A stretch of 64,000 bases of DNA, taken from assembly GCA_034770075.1 (NCBI GenBank), contig CM068379.1:26597506-26661505 (forward strand), in the 5' to 3' direction. This document shows, one piece after another, positions 1 to 14,000 of this stretch; the first letter of the stretch is position 1, and each line of letters starts with the position of its first letter. The position numbers and the translations under genes were made by a program. The DNA is from Aralia elata (Eukaryota; Streptophyta; Magnoliopsida; Apiales; Araliaceae). A model generated the notes under the pieces. That model saw only the letters and a program-made list of their open reading frames with translations, ran no database searches and was not told the DNA's origin.

Positions 1-284
1 AAAAATTGCAAAACTTTCTATGGTTAATTGTTTTGCCAAAATTTGTTGATTTGGAATTGACCAAATCCCTTGCGAATCCCCGAATTTGGCTAACTGGAGA
101 ATTGGATAGATCCAGTTTGCTAAACTGGAAAAGAGTCCTTGCTTCTTATACTTTACTTAACTACAACCATTACAAAAATATTCGTACTACAAATAAAAAT
201 TATATTTGCTTTAATCAATTAACTCATATCAGCAACATTTCATTTTGTGCATAAGGGGTGGCTAGATCTTAAGTTTGTGATATA
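1..284. other. Intergenic, no gene seen
   Basis: AT-rich sequence with one short open frame (6-254) that has no recognisable motif and no codon structure unlike its surroundings. I do not support a gene here. Confidence 0.6.
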
Positions 285-661
285 CTCCTTCCGTTCAAGT
301 TTACTTGTCTTAATTTCTTTTTTAGTTTGTCCAAATCTATTTGTCTTCTTTCCATTTTAATACTATTTTTGACTTTATTTTTTCAATACTATCCTCATTT
401 AACTTTATAAAAAAAAATCAGTAAAAACTACTTGACATACATCGGAAAGAGTAGCATTGTTAACTTTGACATTGGAAGCACAACCATACTCAATTTTTCT
501 CCTCTCTCTTATATTTTATTATTCCAAGAAAGAGTTAGGAGATTAGTTGAAACAAAAAAAAATATAAGAATAGATTAGTTAAGATGGGAGTTTGAAGATA
601 ATTTTTTTTTCTCAATAGGTGTGTATTTTCAAAGTAGGACAAGTAAACTTGGACGAGGGAG
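285..661. mobile_element. Stowaway-type MITE (Tc1/mariner-derived)
   Basis: The left end reads CTCCTTCCGTTCAAGTTTAC and the right end is its near-perfect inverse, ending CGAGGGAG. TA dinucleotides flank both ends (283-284 and 662-663), as expected for Tc1/mariner target duplications. The element is 377 bp, non-coding and AT-rich inside. The CTCCYTCCGT terminus is the classic plant Stowaway signature. A C-rich tract followed by an A-rich tract (about 727-780) lies just outside it. Confidence 0.85.
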
Positions 662-663
662 TA

Positions 664-3600
664 TGTTCTAGTCGCTTTGCTCATTTTCCTTAAGGTTTCA
701 AAAGTTAGGCACAAGAAGTAGAAGCCCTCCCACCCCCACCCACCCACCCCCCAAAAAAAAAGAAAAAGAAAAAGAAAAAAGAGGATGATGATGCTAGAAA
801 TGTGTAGGGCTGAAAATGAGTCAAATTTTGTATTTCTCAAGCTTTTGCTTGTTCAAAAAATTAGACAAAATTAATATTCAAGCTTGACTTGTGTATCCTA
901 CGAGCTTGAGCATGAGTCTAACTTATTTACATTAACGAGTTAAAAGATTGTTCTAGTTTTTCTTATTTATCTTATGAGTGTCACCTAGATGAGCTTTAAA
1001 TGAGATGAACGTGTGTATCTTGATTTGTTTAACAGCCATATTTTTTTTTGGTGACACTGTATTTTTCTTATCAATATCAGTAGGTTAGATATATACTAAA
1101 GTTGCACCACATCATAGTTACCAAAAACGGTAACATGGTAGTAAATTGCGTTTTGGTATGAGCATTTCAAAACATAGTACACTTTCCTTCCGAAATATCA
1201 AATATAGCAATCTAAAACTTTTTTCTTCTATTTACTTAAAATTCTATTAAAAAGCTTGATTACAACTTTACTTTATGATATATAAATGAGGAACATTCTC
1301 TTATATAGCCCTTGGGCCATACGACCAATGACTAGATCAAATCTAATAGTGGGCTAGGATCTACTATCGAGAATCATCGTCTAAACTATCTAGAATATTT
1401 ACATAGTATTACATGAGTAAATCTAAAACACTATATTAGAAATCATAGTTAAAAGAAGGTTATAGAGAATGTCACCTAATGTAGCCAAATGACCGCATTG
1501 TGCGTGTAAATAAGCGATGACATGACATAATCTCATTGAACCTGTGTTTGTTTTGACACTATGCTTGGAAACAATCCAACCGGATTTAATTATATCTCAA
1601 TTAGTTTTAATTATCTCTCTCTAGAAAGTTATTCTTAGTACCACTTTCTGGATAAATGTATTTCCTACTAGCTAAGCGATTCAAAGAAACCTACTAGTAT
1701 CGTACTCCATAACACAAAAAAAAAATGATGTTTTATGTTCCCACTTTTGTTTCTCGTACCGCATCAAATCATAATCTAGGACCAAACAAGATAACAATCT
1801 TTATGTTTGTTCTCATTATCCAACCTTTTCAGTTCCTATAGATATGGCAAATTGTATGTCAATGTGCACATGCAACCTCCACATGAAATTATAGCAATCA
1901 AAAACTTTTTTGGAAGAAGTTCTGCCACATTAATGGTCCACATTTTGGAATGCCTTTGTTAGTAGTTTTATTGCCCTTAATGTGATTGACTTTGGGCATT
2001 GACAATACTAGACTAAGTCCCTTCCTTTGTCATCAGTTATCATAGTTGAAACGTCTTTTTATCAAAACCCAAGTAGAAATTTTGTTCGGAGACTAGAGTT
2101 CACTATTGAGGGTCCATTCTAAAATTTGTCGTTGTGGTCTTCTTGATTATAAAAAATGTCAAAAATACTTGATGGCATGATACGACAGTAAATTACACTT
2201 GGACTAGGCCCAATATAGACGTAATCAAAACTTTGAGGGTACTCAAATGTGGAGATTAATGTGTCTCTTTGCATTAATTGAGATAATACCTTGCTTATCT
2301 AGCCAACTATTCTTTTATACGTCTGGGTTAGTTTTTGGGGTCATGGACTTTGTACGACCCTCACATGACTTCTTATCTATCATCCTACAAATAAACTCAA
2401 CACAACCCTATTTTACCGCATTCTAATGTCCTTGCAACTAAAGAGCTCTCACCTAATAATCATTTTCTTCCCTCTCTGAGTCTATTACCTTGGAGTTTGC
2501 TTCCCTTTCTTTTTCATAGCTTGCTTAATTATATGTCACCTTTTTAATTAACTGTATTCTCATATTAATCCTTTTGCAATGCTTTGCATATCGATGAATA
2601 TATTTATGCTTTCTATCGTATTAAGAGAATGTGGTTGTTTGGTCGCACGGACATTGCACACATTGAAAAGGTGAGTTCAGATTAAAAAATAAATAAAATT
2701 TCATAGATTTAACAAGAAGTTTATATGCAAATGGTAAGGTATATATGTTTTATATATGAAGGCCTTATTATATTTATATAAGTTATGATATTTTTGGACT
2801 TGTAAATGTTATAAATTATTCATAAGTGATTCTTGACCTAAAAATTATATTATGCAGTAAATTATTTTAATTGCGACGTGAAAGTATGGTTCTTGTAGTT
2901 TTTCTTAGTTTTGTTGATGGGTGCTTTCATACTCCACCTCTGACCTTGCGTGTTCTAAGTTCGATGATAAAAATATCGCAAATAAATTGTTTAGAGCTTT
3001 GGATACTGAAAGGGTAAATGCTAGTTGAATCACTTTTCAAGGGTTTCAGCAAACCATACTTATCAAAATATATAGAATAAATTAAATAAAATATACACTC
3101 ATTAGAAACACCAAGGCTTGAATATTAGTAATTTGGTTGTTGAGAAGATTGTTCTATTTGTTGACCTTGTAAATTAATAAGTTGAAGCATAGTCTACAAA
3201 CATATTTATCATAGTAGATATTCATAATGGTATGTAAACAAAAACTTGTTGATCCACCTTTAGCCTTTCATATTCAACATGAAAAAGAAATAAATTAATT
3301 ACAAATATCTTGTCAAAAAATGGTATCCACCAAGAAGGTTATAGCTAACAAAATTTATCTTGGCTCACATAAGAAAGTAAAGTAAATTTGGTGGCATATA
3401 TACTTGTTAGCTACAAGTAGCACTAATTAGGAAAAACGATATTGCGAAGATTATTCTACTCTTTTAGGTGTCTTGAATCAATCTTTGGGCTGATGATATT
3501 ATATCTTGTTTCCTTTAAGCAATCAAGTTCACTTATATTTTTTGTGTTGAGTTCATTTTGAAGAGGTCGAAAGAAATTTCGGGTTGATTGGTTCAATATG

Positions 3601-5870
3601 CTTGCTTCGCATAGGATTTGAATTGTTTGCTTAGTAGTTTACCTGCTAGGTTGAAGTTAAGTCATACAAAACTAGACAAGTCATACAAAACTAGATGCTC
3701 TTTAATCTAGAGTCTCCTAAGCTTTATATTAAATCTGTAACCTGTTGATTATTTAGCCTGCTAGGTTGAGTCAAATACAACAAAATTATATTGTCTTTTA
3801 TCTTGAATTTCCTACGTTTTATGTTAAATAATTTATATGGTGTATCATTATTTGGTGCAATGAGGAAATGAAGAGAATTCGCATAGAAGAGAATCCTGCT
3901 ATAGGTATTGACAAATGACAACCAGTTCAAGATTATTGGCATGATCCACTTCAAGGCAACAAGAATAACTAAAATGTTTTAGTGAATGATGCATAGTGTA
4001 GTCAATTGAGTTAGAAAGCAAAAAATGTGGTGCTTCCTTATAAATTTCTAGTAGATCTTGATGTTATTTCATCTAATTGAATAGATCATGTATTTCGTGG
4101 AACATGTCAATGTTCTCAAAGGCGTTCGGGCAAGGCTAGGAGGGGCTAAAGCGCAAGGGAGGCTAGGTGACACCTAGTTTTGAGGCATTAGCCTTTTTTG
4201 AAATGCCTCTTTACTTGAGTAACTTTCTCCAGGTTGGGTCTCTTGTTTTAAACAAAGGGATATTTTCTGTCGAGTGATTTTAGCGACTACATAAAGAAAA
4301 TAAAGGGACCAAAATTACCCTACTGAAGGAAATAACGAGCTTTGTAAAAAAGATGAATTAAAGAGAAAAAGTAGAAGTTGACTTATTGAAGAATATGAAG
4401 AATCACAAGAAGAGTACACCAATATTTAATCTCTTCTTAGGTATGTCTCTCGTATTATTTGTTTCACATATACCTCACACACACAAAGCTTCTAGCACTT
4501 TGTCTCTTCTCACACTTAGATGCACAGGCACACACACATCCAACAACAATGCACACCCTCTCTTCCCCTTTTTCAACTCTTGAACCCCGGAGAATCTGTC
4601 TCACATACTCTAACAAAATCTTTTTCTTCTCTCTTTTTTTAGGTCATCTCTAAGATTTTGCTCTTTTTCTCTTTGTCCCTCTCTTTCCATCTCTTTTGCT
4701 TTTCTTGTATTCTCTAGGATTCTTCCTAGAGGACTGTTATAGAGGACTGTTACACTTGAACTCTTCCTTTGTTACACAACATTGTTATGATTGTGCTTAT
4801 TAGCACGAAACAAGTTTATTAAGGTGATTATTTTGCTTAACAATAGATTTTTTAGAATAAAATTGTTTGTTTATTTTAAAATTAGAACCTCTCTTCACTT
4901 AGGTTCTCACTATCTAGGACCTTAGCGACTTGTGCCTTTAACTACTTGACAAACACTATGAGATGGAATGATGCATTTGTTATTATATTTGAAATATAAT
5001 TTTCAGAAGGTTCAAAGTTAATGTTTTTCAAAAGGAAATGATTCTTGTTAGATGCCTTGGAAACATTTCCATATTTCATTCATTGCATATCTAAGCTATT
5101 AATTATTATGAAAATGGAATTTACTACAAAATTCTTGAGATCCATTTGATGAAAATCAATAATGTTACGGGTTTTAACAAAGTAATAGGATGATTTTGAA
5201 CCAGATGTTTTTTTCTTCCTAGGACAACTTCTCTAGTGTTAGATGATGTTCACGTATTATAAAATTAAATTATCAATTGGTGAATTGGGCTGTAACAAAT
5301 TTCAATGTGCTTATGATAGTGATAATGAAATTAAATGTGATACACATTGTTTATTCCTTAACTACAGTTTGTGATGACATTCATTATACTTTGTATTCAT
5401 TCATTGTCAACTAATTTGCTTTAGTTTATTTTGGCTTTATAATTGCACATTATTTAGGAATCTTAATGAATTCCTGTAAACCAGAAATCATATTTAAATA
5501 TATGGTTGTTAGGTTTTAACAGTCATTTTGTTTTGGTTCCACCCAAGGACAGTCTTAGGTTAATGGAGAATTGCTTCATCCTTTCCCAATCTTATGCTGC
5601 ACTTGATAGGTTATCTATTCTAATGGGGAACAAAAGTCAGAAGGGATGTGCAACTATAAATGACAAAGAACTAACAATAACTACCATTCTCATGCGTTAT
5701 TGTAAGCTTTAGTTTTTATTTGATTTGCTTTAGTTTTTGTTCGAATTTAATGTGTATATTCAATTTAATACATTACACATTTCTTAGGTCTGGATCTTAC
5801 TATCCCATGAATCTAAATTCTAAAAGCCTAACAGTGTGAATTGACATTCCCCCATATTATTAGATTGGTA
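664..5870. other. Intergenic, no gene seen
   Basis: About 5.2 kb of AT-rich DNA with only short random open frames. A pyrimidine-rich block lies at 4,440-4,720. Around 4,110-4,210 a locally GC-richer stretch with repeated GGCTAGG/GGCGTTCGGG words looks like a fragment of an old dispersed repeat, but I cannot assign a family. No splice-consistent gene was found on either strand. Confidence 0.5.
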
Positions 5871-5955
5871 AACCCCTACGGGTGAGAGAAATGGTAATGG
5901 CCTTAAGGAATAACTCAAGGTCGCTAGTTCCAATCTCTATTTGGGGCAAACTTCC

Positions 5956-5990
<35 letters not shown>
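5871..5990 (+). repeat. Possible tRNA-derived SINE fragment with TA microsatellite tail
   Basis: A TGGTAATGGCCTTAAGG word around 5,890 could be a weak pol III A box, and GGTCGCTAGTTCCAATC near 5,920 resembles a B box. A run of TA repeats (about 5,957-5,989) follows and would be the 3' tail. The spacing is tRNA-like, but no target duplication was found, so this is tentative. Confidence 0.3.
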
Positions 5991-5995
<5 letters not shown>

Positions 5996-6439
5996 TATAG
6001 TTATATGCTGTATGAAAAAATTTACTTGGAAGGAGAGTTTATCACCTTCTCCCTTTTAGTTGACTGAATGGCTGGCTCACACCCTTCATTATTTTACTTA
6101 TGCCTTCATTCTCTAAGCTTGGACCAGGACAACTGTCACCAAAGTAGAATCAATGTTTGTATAGGATCTATAGGAATGTAAATTTGATTGTGAAGGCAGT
6201 ACAAGTTAGAGTAGACAAGCAATTACCCTTGGAACAACATATACTCAATATAGTGATGGAACAATTTGGTTGAAAAGTAGTACAGTAAACCATAACTAGG
6301 GTATATATGGTTTAGGGAAATTGTATTGGTTTAAGATTTCTTACCGTCAATATAAATTAAACTAAAGGTTGACTTTATGGATTCACAATTTGAAAATTAT
6401 CCTCTAAATCCAGATTAAAGACTAACGTAGATAGAAATG

Positions 6440-6920
6440 TTGGGCCTAGTAATTTTGATGGAAATGGAGATGATAGTGATGGTAGTAGAAGAATATTTAT
6501 AATGAGGATTTGATGAAGGTAGCGGTAGTAATTGTGACCATTGTGATGATATAGATTGTTAGTGATGGCTAGAGTGGCTTTGGTGGGGACACCTGCAATT
6601 GTATGATGTTGGAACTGGTAGTGATATCTGAGAGAACAATCGAGCATTGCCGGTATTTATTATGAGGATTTGATGCAGGTGGTGGTAGTAATTAAGGTCA
6701 TTGTGATGGTGAAGATCGCTAGTAATGCCTATCATGTGGTGGGTATATTACTGCAGTCATTTCTGGTGGTAGACGTAATGGTGGTGGAGTTCATTCGATA
6801 ATCGGGTTAATATTGCCATTACAAAGCGATGATGAGAATAATGCTCCAAAGGAGATGATATGATGGAAGTGGTGCCAGCAATGGTGATGGTGCAAGCGGT
6901 AATGATGACAGTAATTAGAT
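6440..6920. repeat. Degenerate GATGGTAGT-rich repeat
   Basis: The stretch is dominated by imperfect GATGAT/GGTGGTAGT words. Two longer blocks, around 6,497-6,570 and 6,657-6,730, share a phrase beginning ATGAGGATTTGATG and look like a diverged tandem duplication. No protein-coding signal is visible on either strand. Confidence 0.5.
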
Positions 6921-7501
6921 AATATATGAACGTATTAACGAAATTCTAAGTGTGGAGCAAATATGAGCTCCTTTTGAAAGTTCAGACATGGGGTGGATTT
7001 CTAAATTGAATTAGTGAATGACACTCCAATCACTTATCATACATTTGTATGTCCAAATATACTGTCCCAAATCCACCATTAGATAATTCTGTAGTTGGAG
7101 ATGTTCTTTTATGGTTCTAAATGTTTTAAGTAAAGACTGCGACTTTTGGTAAATCGAGGTATTATGATAGGAAATTTGCTGTCTATATTTTAGTTTCCAA
7201 TCATTTGTAATTAGGTCAAATTCAATGCATACAGTAGATATCTTCTAAACCATGAGTTTAGCCAAGTAATTGTAGGAGAGATTATAGGTGTCCACCCTTA
7301 TGTCAAGGAGAGTTTGTTGGAATTGAAAGCCTTCAAATGAGGGTGTAAAGGAAGTAGATACATTAAGTTTTGGCTGGGAAGGTTTTGGTGTACAACCTGC
7401 CACCTAATGGATCAACTCATTGTGTTTATTTCCCCCTGGTTTCTTTTCTCTTATGTTCTTGAATATAGTAAATTCAAGTCTGGTCAATTATCACTTAAAT
7501 A

Positions 7502-7747
7502 CTCCCTCCGTCCTATAAAAGATGACTCAAGTACATTTTCCATGCAAATTAAGAAACTTAAACTAGAAGCGAGAGTAATAAAGAAGTTATATGTTTGCCT
7601 ATGGTGGAACCTACATATAGTATATTAGTGCTTGGGAATCTTTTTCTTTCTTTAACTTAACGGACGTGTTGTGTACTTTTTGTGGACAAAAAAGTCTTTG
7701 TATAGTATTTTAGTATACTTAAGTCATCTTTTATGGTACGGAGGGAG
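7502..7747. mobile_element. Stowaway-type MITE
   Basis: A 246-bp element bounded by CTCCCTCCGTCCTATAAAAG on the left and the inverse, ending GGTACGGAGGGAG, on the right. TA target duplications lie at 7,500-7,501 and 7,748-7,749. It is non-coding. The termini are close to the Stowaway consensus, so it is probably younger than the 285-661 copy. Confidence 0.88.
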
Positions 7748-7749
7748 TA

Positions 7750-8735
7750 CCATAAAACTTTGTGCTTTGTTGTTTTTGTTATCCCTAGGTTTCCATCAAT
7801 CAATATTTCTCAAAGTTTATAGCTTGGACACCTTCCACCGTGCCACAATCATACATTACTCCACGGTCTAAATGTTTTAAGCAAAGCTCGAGTCTCGTTC
7901 TAGTTTGAGGTATTATACCATAAAACTGTTTTTGAGCCTGACAAACATATTATGTCAAAGAATTCATCTGTCAAATACATAAAATGCTTTTAACAAGTAG
8001 GCTATTTGACACTTTGGCATTCGGGTTAAGATCATATCCAGGGTTTCCAAATGTTATATAACAATCCAGTTCAAATTGTATCTATAACTAAACTATCATC
8101 AATAAAGAAGTAAAAGGTGAGGACTCGCAGACAGGATAAATTGAGCAATTCTTCGTATTAGGTTGAGTTTTAAAGTTTATTTCCAAGCCTATATTGGAAT
8201 AATTGGATGATTAGACTTGGTTGATGGTAGACCTACATTACTTTTTCAGCTAATGGAAATTCAAATATCATAATTTTGGAGAAATTTTTGTGCTGTTAGA
8301 AGGAAGCCTTTTTTTTTCTTTTTCTTTTTTTATGTTTTTTGTAGCGAGTGTAAAAGTATGCCTGTTTGAGTTGGTAAAATCGACATATAATTTGTTCTTC
8401 ATTGTTTTGGCATTTTAGTAGTTTGTTTCTACTGTCCAGACTTTTGATTATCATAGTAAAATATAGTTAATGCTTGTTCTCATCAACATTTGCAGTTCTG
8501 TTGTACAATAGCAAGCTCATTTTTGCAGAGGCGTAGCCAAAATAAAGCAGCAGAAGCTTTGAAAATATAAAGGTATATACTATATACATTGTTTTTAGTA
8601 TAATTTCCCGTTAGGGGTTGTTCTTTCTTTCTTTTCCTCCCCTCAGGTTGTGTTTGCTGCAACTTCAGCAAGGATGTGATCACGCGAATATGGAAAAATT
8701 AGTTTGCTAATGGTGAAAACTGAAACGTTAACACT
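7750..8735. other. Intergenic, no gene seen
   Basis: AT-rich sequence with several T-rich runs (8,310-8,340). No gene or clear repeat boundary is visible. Confidence 0.5.
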
Positions 8736-8737
8736 AA

Positions 8738-8942
8738 TGCTGCGTTTGGAATGACGAAATGTAATCAAGTTATGTATGAATGACATGCAACTCCTCTAAA
8801 GAATGAAAACCATTAATTTGATAGGAATGAGAATTGTTCATGTCATTCTAATGAAACAAAAATTATTATTTTTTTCTTTTTTTTTCTTTCAATGGTAATT
8901 AGTCATTTCATTTCCTCTTTGATTCTTGTAATCCAAACACAG
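8738..8942. mobile_element. Short MITE with TGCGTTTGGA-type termini
   Basis: The left end reads TGCTGCGTTTGGAATGA and the right end is the inverse of TACTGTGTTTGGATTAC. TAA is found next to both ends and may be the target duplication, as in PIF/Harbinger Tourist elements. The interior is AT-rich with ATTCATT-like words and no coding. It appears related to the element at 9,960-10,217. Confidence 0.6.
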
Positions 8943-9601
8943 TATAAGTAACGAGGAATATATTGGTCAAAGGATCTATAATATAGTATTGCTAAGAGAC
9001 TTTTTTTCAATATATAATTGTGACGTAGGGTAACGTGAAAGGAAAGAATAAAAGAAAATAAAAAAGAATAAGATGTCGAAAAATACAAGATAAATCAATT
9101 GAATGAAAAGAAAAAATGGTTTACATCAGTTTATATGGACTAGAAAATCCCTAAACTTTGAAACCAAGTAAAATACTAGTACTCTTTAGGTACCTAAACA
9201 AAAAAGGAACAAAATCTATTTTAATATAAGATTATTTTTTATTTTTAAAAGTCAATTCGAGATATTTTCAAATTCAAAATTGATATTATTTAAATTTAGA
9301 TAATATAATTATGAAAATTAAAAACTATTTAAAAAATACTACCAAGTAAAAGTTTTATTACTTTTAAAAATTAAATAAATCATATCATTTTTAAATTTAA
9401 AAATACCTCATATTGACTCTGAAAAGTCGAGCTTGATTGAATATTACAATGGCTTTATCTCTAAACAATAATATTAAATAATTAATAATTAGTAAATAAG
9501 ACTTTAGTTATCTTTTTCCCTTTCCATCCTCAGCAGATTGTGTAGAAAGAAAAAGGATCTAATATCTGTAGAAACTGTAATGTTAAAAAGTTTATCTACA
9601 T

Positions 9602-9931
9602 ATTACTTCCCCTTCCAATAAAAGATGATTTAAGTACAACTTTCACACAAATTACATATTACTTTTCCTTCCAATAAAAGATGATTTAAGTATAACTTTT
9701 ACACAAATTTAAAAAAAAATATAGAAAAAAGAATAAAAGAGTTCCAATTATACTCGTAATGGATTCCACTTGAGTAGAATATGATTCTTCTTCTTCTTCT
9801 TTTTTCTGCCTATAAGGGTAAAAAGTTTTCATACAATATTTTGAATTTGAATTGTGTATCATGAACATCTTTTCGGGAGATAAATTTGTTTTGTACTTCA
9901 AACATCTTTTGTGGGATGAATGGAGTATATT
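9602..9931. mobile_element. Composite Stowaway-like MITE with duplicated left end
   Basis: The left terminus, containing CTTCCAATAAAAGATGATTT, occurs twice in tandem at 9,602-9,655 and 9,656-9,709. The right end (about 9,900-9,931) carries the inverse, with ACATCTTTTGTGGGATGAATGGAGTA. The termini are diverged from the Stowaway consensus, so the boundaries are approximate. Confidence 0.55.
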
Positions 9932-9959
9932 ACATGGACTCTAATCCTTAAAATACCTT

Positions 9960-10217
9960 AACTACGTTTGGATTGGAGGAATGAAATTGGTGAAGGAATG
10001 AAATAGAGAAGCGAATGGAATGGTGAGTGGAATGATTCATTCCATTCTTGGCTAGAATGAATCCTTCCATACCTTTTCCCCAGGAATAAAATTCATAAAT
10101 TTGGTAAGAATGAGAATGGTTCATTCCATTTTAATGGAACAACCAAACACAATTTTTTTCATTCATGAGAATGAGTCATTCATTCCTATCTTGATTCTTG
10201 CAATCCAAACATAGCAT
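9960..10217. mobile_element. MITE with ACTACGTTTGGATTG termini
   Basis: The left end ACTACGTTTGGATTG and the right end, the inverse of GCTATGTTTGGATTG, form terminal inverted repeats. The interior is rich in GGAATGA/TCATTCC words that could fold back. It lies a few hundred bases beyond the presumed 3' end of the glycosylase gene. The superfamily is uncertain (PIF/Harbinger or hAT) because no clean target duplication could be fixed. Confidence 0.6.
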
Positions 10218-10642
10218 AAAATGTGTTTTAATAGTAGGTCGTTATGTAGCATCTATTATGGTGACAAAAGGACTGACCCAACCTGGGCAAACTCCAAGTC
10301 CTCTCCACCATTTCCTGATTTGGATATACAAAATCCAGCAAAAATAGTGACCCTTCAATGAGAGCCTAACAAATGAATATTAGTAACAATTGTGATATAT
10401 TTATAGGGAATTGTAATTTCACAAGGAAAATTCAATATTTCTACAAAGTTTTAAGTTCTACTTATATAAATGTGAGTCCCATTAATTATTTATGTGAGGT
10501 GAGTTCCATAAAACTATCAAATTCCCTTCAGAAAATATAAATTCCCTGTTTATATTGTTTTCCTCCTGAAGATTGGACAAGATGGATTCTGTACACATTT
10601 CTATGACAAGTTATTGTTCTCTGGTGCATGAAATATTGCTCA

Positions 10643-10648
10643 TTTATT
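10643..10648 (-). terminator. Candidate polyadenylation signal of the ROS1-like gene
   Basis: AATAAA on the minus strand, about 390 nt beyond the stop codon at 11,040. It is the clearest canonical hexamer I saw downstream. Plant signals are degenerate, so the true cleavage site may lie elsewhere between here and 11,039. Confidence 0.3.
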
Positions 10649-11039
10649 TCACACTGCTTGCAAATAGATACATGTTTGGGAATGAGTAGTAACTCAATCT
10701 CAGGTAACCTCTTTCTGCTAATCCATCCTATGACTTTCAGTAACCCTATGAAAAATTGGCCCATCTGTGAGCATAAATTGAAATAATCATAACGGTAACT
10801 CTATCCAGACTATTGTTTAATTGTTTCTGTATCTCCTGATAAACTCGAAAGTTTCTTTCTGACGCCTGAGTTACATGAATGAACTTATGTTAAGAGGAAA
10901 AATGAATTGAATCTACAACAATATGTTAGTCATTGATCTGCTCTCATTGGCAGCGTTTTTCCTCTTCGCTGTGATGAATCAGGGTTAGTACCTAAAACTG
11001 GTTTCCCCTTCGCGTAACAGCCAAGCCTCGGGATTTTCT

Positions 11040-14000
11040 TCACTTTTTTGTCTTGACCAACTTACTTGCGGGAAAGTGCAATCTGGCCATGAGAGGTCTA
11101 GGTGCCCTTCGTTTTTGGTCGAATCCTCTAACACAAACAAATCCTGCAAGATGTCACAAAATGACATTAGAAAGTAAAGACTGCACAATATCCTGCAATG
11201 ATAGTAATAAATAACGGTTAAAATTTTGCTAGCTACATTTCTTGTCAGTTGTCGCATTTCTTCAAATTTCTGTTCTTTTGAGGTTAGCTTGCCTTATTGT
11301 TAGTCTTCGCGACTGGCTATATTATTTGAAGGACAATAAATCTGCACTTTGCGACAGGAACATAAGCCATGATAATACTCACTTCTACCTAATGGATGAG
11401 GAATATTATACTACTCTTGTCGACCCACAGAATTGAATTCTGTACAATATCTCGTTGACCCACAGAATACTACTCTTGTCGACCCACAATAGTGCTGCTC
11501 GTGCAAATCGGACCCACTTTCCTTAGGAATGACTTTTCGGCTCACAAAGTGGACTCAACATAACGATAAGGCTGTTACATACTTATACCAATTTGACGCT
11601 ATTGTCCTGGACCCAAGAAGAACCACCTTTGATACTATCAATGTGGGAAGTAACAGTACTTCTCATAGTACGCCAAAAATATATAATAATTGCATCTGAA
11701 TTGATCTCAAAAGTTCTAGGCTTGAATAGTAGCCAAACAAAGCTATCTGGGATGGTTACTAGAAAGGAAATCATCCGGTGGAAGCAACTTACTCTCTCCG
11801 TCTCCAAAAGGATGAGGAAATTATAATTCACACATTAAGAAAAGTAAGAGTAGAGGAAAGAGAGTAAAAAAAATTCAAATTTATCCTTAGTGGGCTCACA
11901 AGATTATATAAAGTGATGAGTACTTTTATTTTTTTATATTAATGGACCCTACTAAATGACATATTTACTCTTCATTTTATGTACTTTATCTCATCCTTTT
12001 GAGGACAAAAATATTTGTACATTTAGTCATCCTTTTGAGATTTAGGCTCCACAAACTATTAACCTCAAACTTTGAGATTTATTCTTCCTATTTTGTTGTG
12101 CATTTAGGATATTATTGGGGGAAAAGCAAGAAGTAATTTAGTGTTATGACAAGTTTCTTTACTGTTTCTCTTTGGATAATGTGACTACGTGCACCCCTTA
12201 AAAAAATAAAAAGGTACTGAAGTATGTGGTGTTGGCTTCATTTTGGATAATGTGACTGTGCGCCCATTAAGAAAATAAAAAGGTAATGTAGTCTATGTTG
12301 CAGAGCAATCAACAGCACAGACATAGTGCAAACAATATTTGTTGAAGTTTGAAGCATTGCTTTGCTAGTGTAATGCATGACTAAAGAGCTCTTATAGATT
12401 TCAAGCAAAGAAGATAAGGTAGCATTCCGTACCTTTCCAAAAGCAGAATTGAATTCCCTCCGTTGGCAGGCCTAGCAACACCGGGATTCATTTTGAGTCA
12501 GTTTTGTCAAATTAGTACTCAAGTGCAAATGAAGTAATTGTTTTTACCTTTAAAAATTGATGTTACAGAGGTTCCAAAGTACACTGTCCGTCTTGGCAAG
12601 TTCCATATCAACGACCTTGGAACATCAATTGGATTTAGACTGGACTCATGATCAGCAAACATCTGCACCATATTAGAAGCATATGTTATACACTCTGCAC
12701 CGTATTAGGTTATATGTTATAAACTATCTTATCCAAAGAAGTTAGGATGTAAATTTGTGACAGATTAAAGTTTAAAGGAATAGGTTCTTTTGTAGTTGGT
12801 TTCACCAGAAACGTGCACTTTCTGTAGAGTAATTGATCAGGTTGTGGAGTTATGCTTTTAAAGCACCAGGAGATCTAATTCCTTTAGTGGAGTGGTAGTA
12901 GTAGAGTACCAAAATCCGATGGTGTCCTACTCATGAAGACAGTAATAAAGGAGCATGAATCAAATTTACCTCGTTAACTTGAAAATATGTGCCATTGAGC
13001 GGAAAGCTCCCTCTCATTGCTGTTCTACATGGTATCTGTAAATGGAGATCTATATTTATTAGAAAGAACTTTCCAATACTATTTATTTTAGGTGATTAGT
13101 TATCCAAAGTAAGGAATTACACACCAAAAGTGTCCCCCTAACTGTCTGTGCATTCGCTTCTCTAGTACTATTGCATGAAAAGCATGTTGTATCATTACAA
13201 AGTTGACCTGATTCGTGGATCTCACACCTACTTTCAGGAGGTTGAACTGAGTGTGCAGTTTCACCTGTTCATTCGGGCGTAATTAGGTTATAAGGAAAAA
13301 AAAAACAAAGATCTGATAAAATAGTATTTAAAGATACTAAGATACAAAGAAATGAAGAATGCAGTTCAGCTCCATGCACAATGATGTTGTCAGATCTATC
13401 CTAGGGTATTGTTCAATTCGGACTACTTAAGGCTGTATTCACATATACAAATTCAGATAGTTATGTCATGCTTACCTGGTGTCCATATAGCCAGAAGGTA
13501 TGGACTTGGATCATCAGGTTCACGCTTATCCAACTGATCAAGTAAGAATTAACAGTTAGTCATCGAGAAAGTTACAAGGCAGAAAAATGAAGGGAAAAAA
13601 AAGTATCTACAGAAAAAGATGTGGAATAACTCACCTCTTTCAGGAGAGGGTGTGAATCTGGAAGTTCATACCTACAGCAAGAGGCAGGAGTTACTGTACA
13701 AAATCCAGGACATGATTTCTAGTATCTATATAATCTGTTTAATTTCAAATAACTAATATAGTAATGTGTGAATATATAAGATTGCTAAAGCATCAATTTA
13801 GTAATGTGTGATTTTTTTTTTGTTGCTGAAAATCGATATTTTTTAGTTTTAACTAAGGTTTGGTTCTTGCTCGTCTAGTCCAGAGCTCTAATTTGTGAAA
13901 CAGTTCCCAATTAATTTAGTTTCGACAGAATGAGTTCAATTATTTTACCATATGGATCAAATAACTTGAACTTGTTTAAATTTTTCTAACGCTAGATAAC

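Noticed and set aside
535..840. 101-codon minus-strand frame
   Set aside because: It comes from homopolymer and C-rich tracts partly within a Stowaway MITE; low-complexity translation.
6375..6647. 90-codon minus-strand frame rich in His and Tyr
   Set aside because: Arises from the GATGGT-rich repeat; no start context, domain or splice support.
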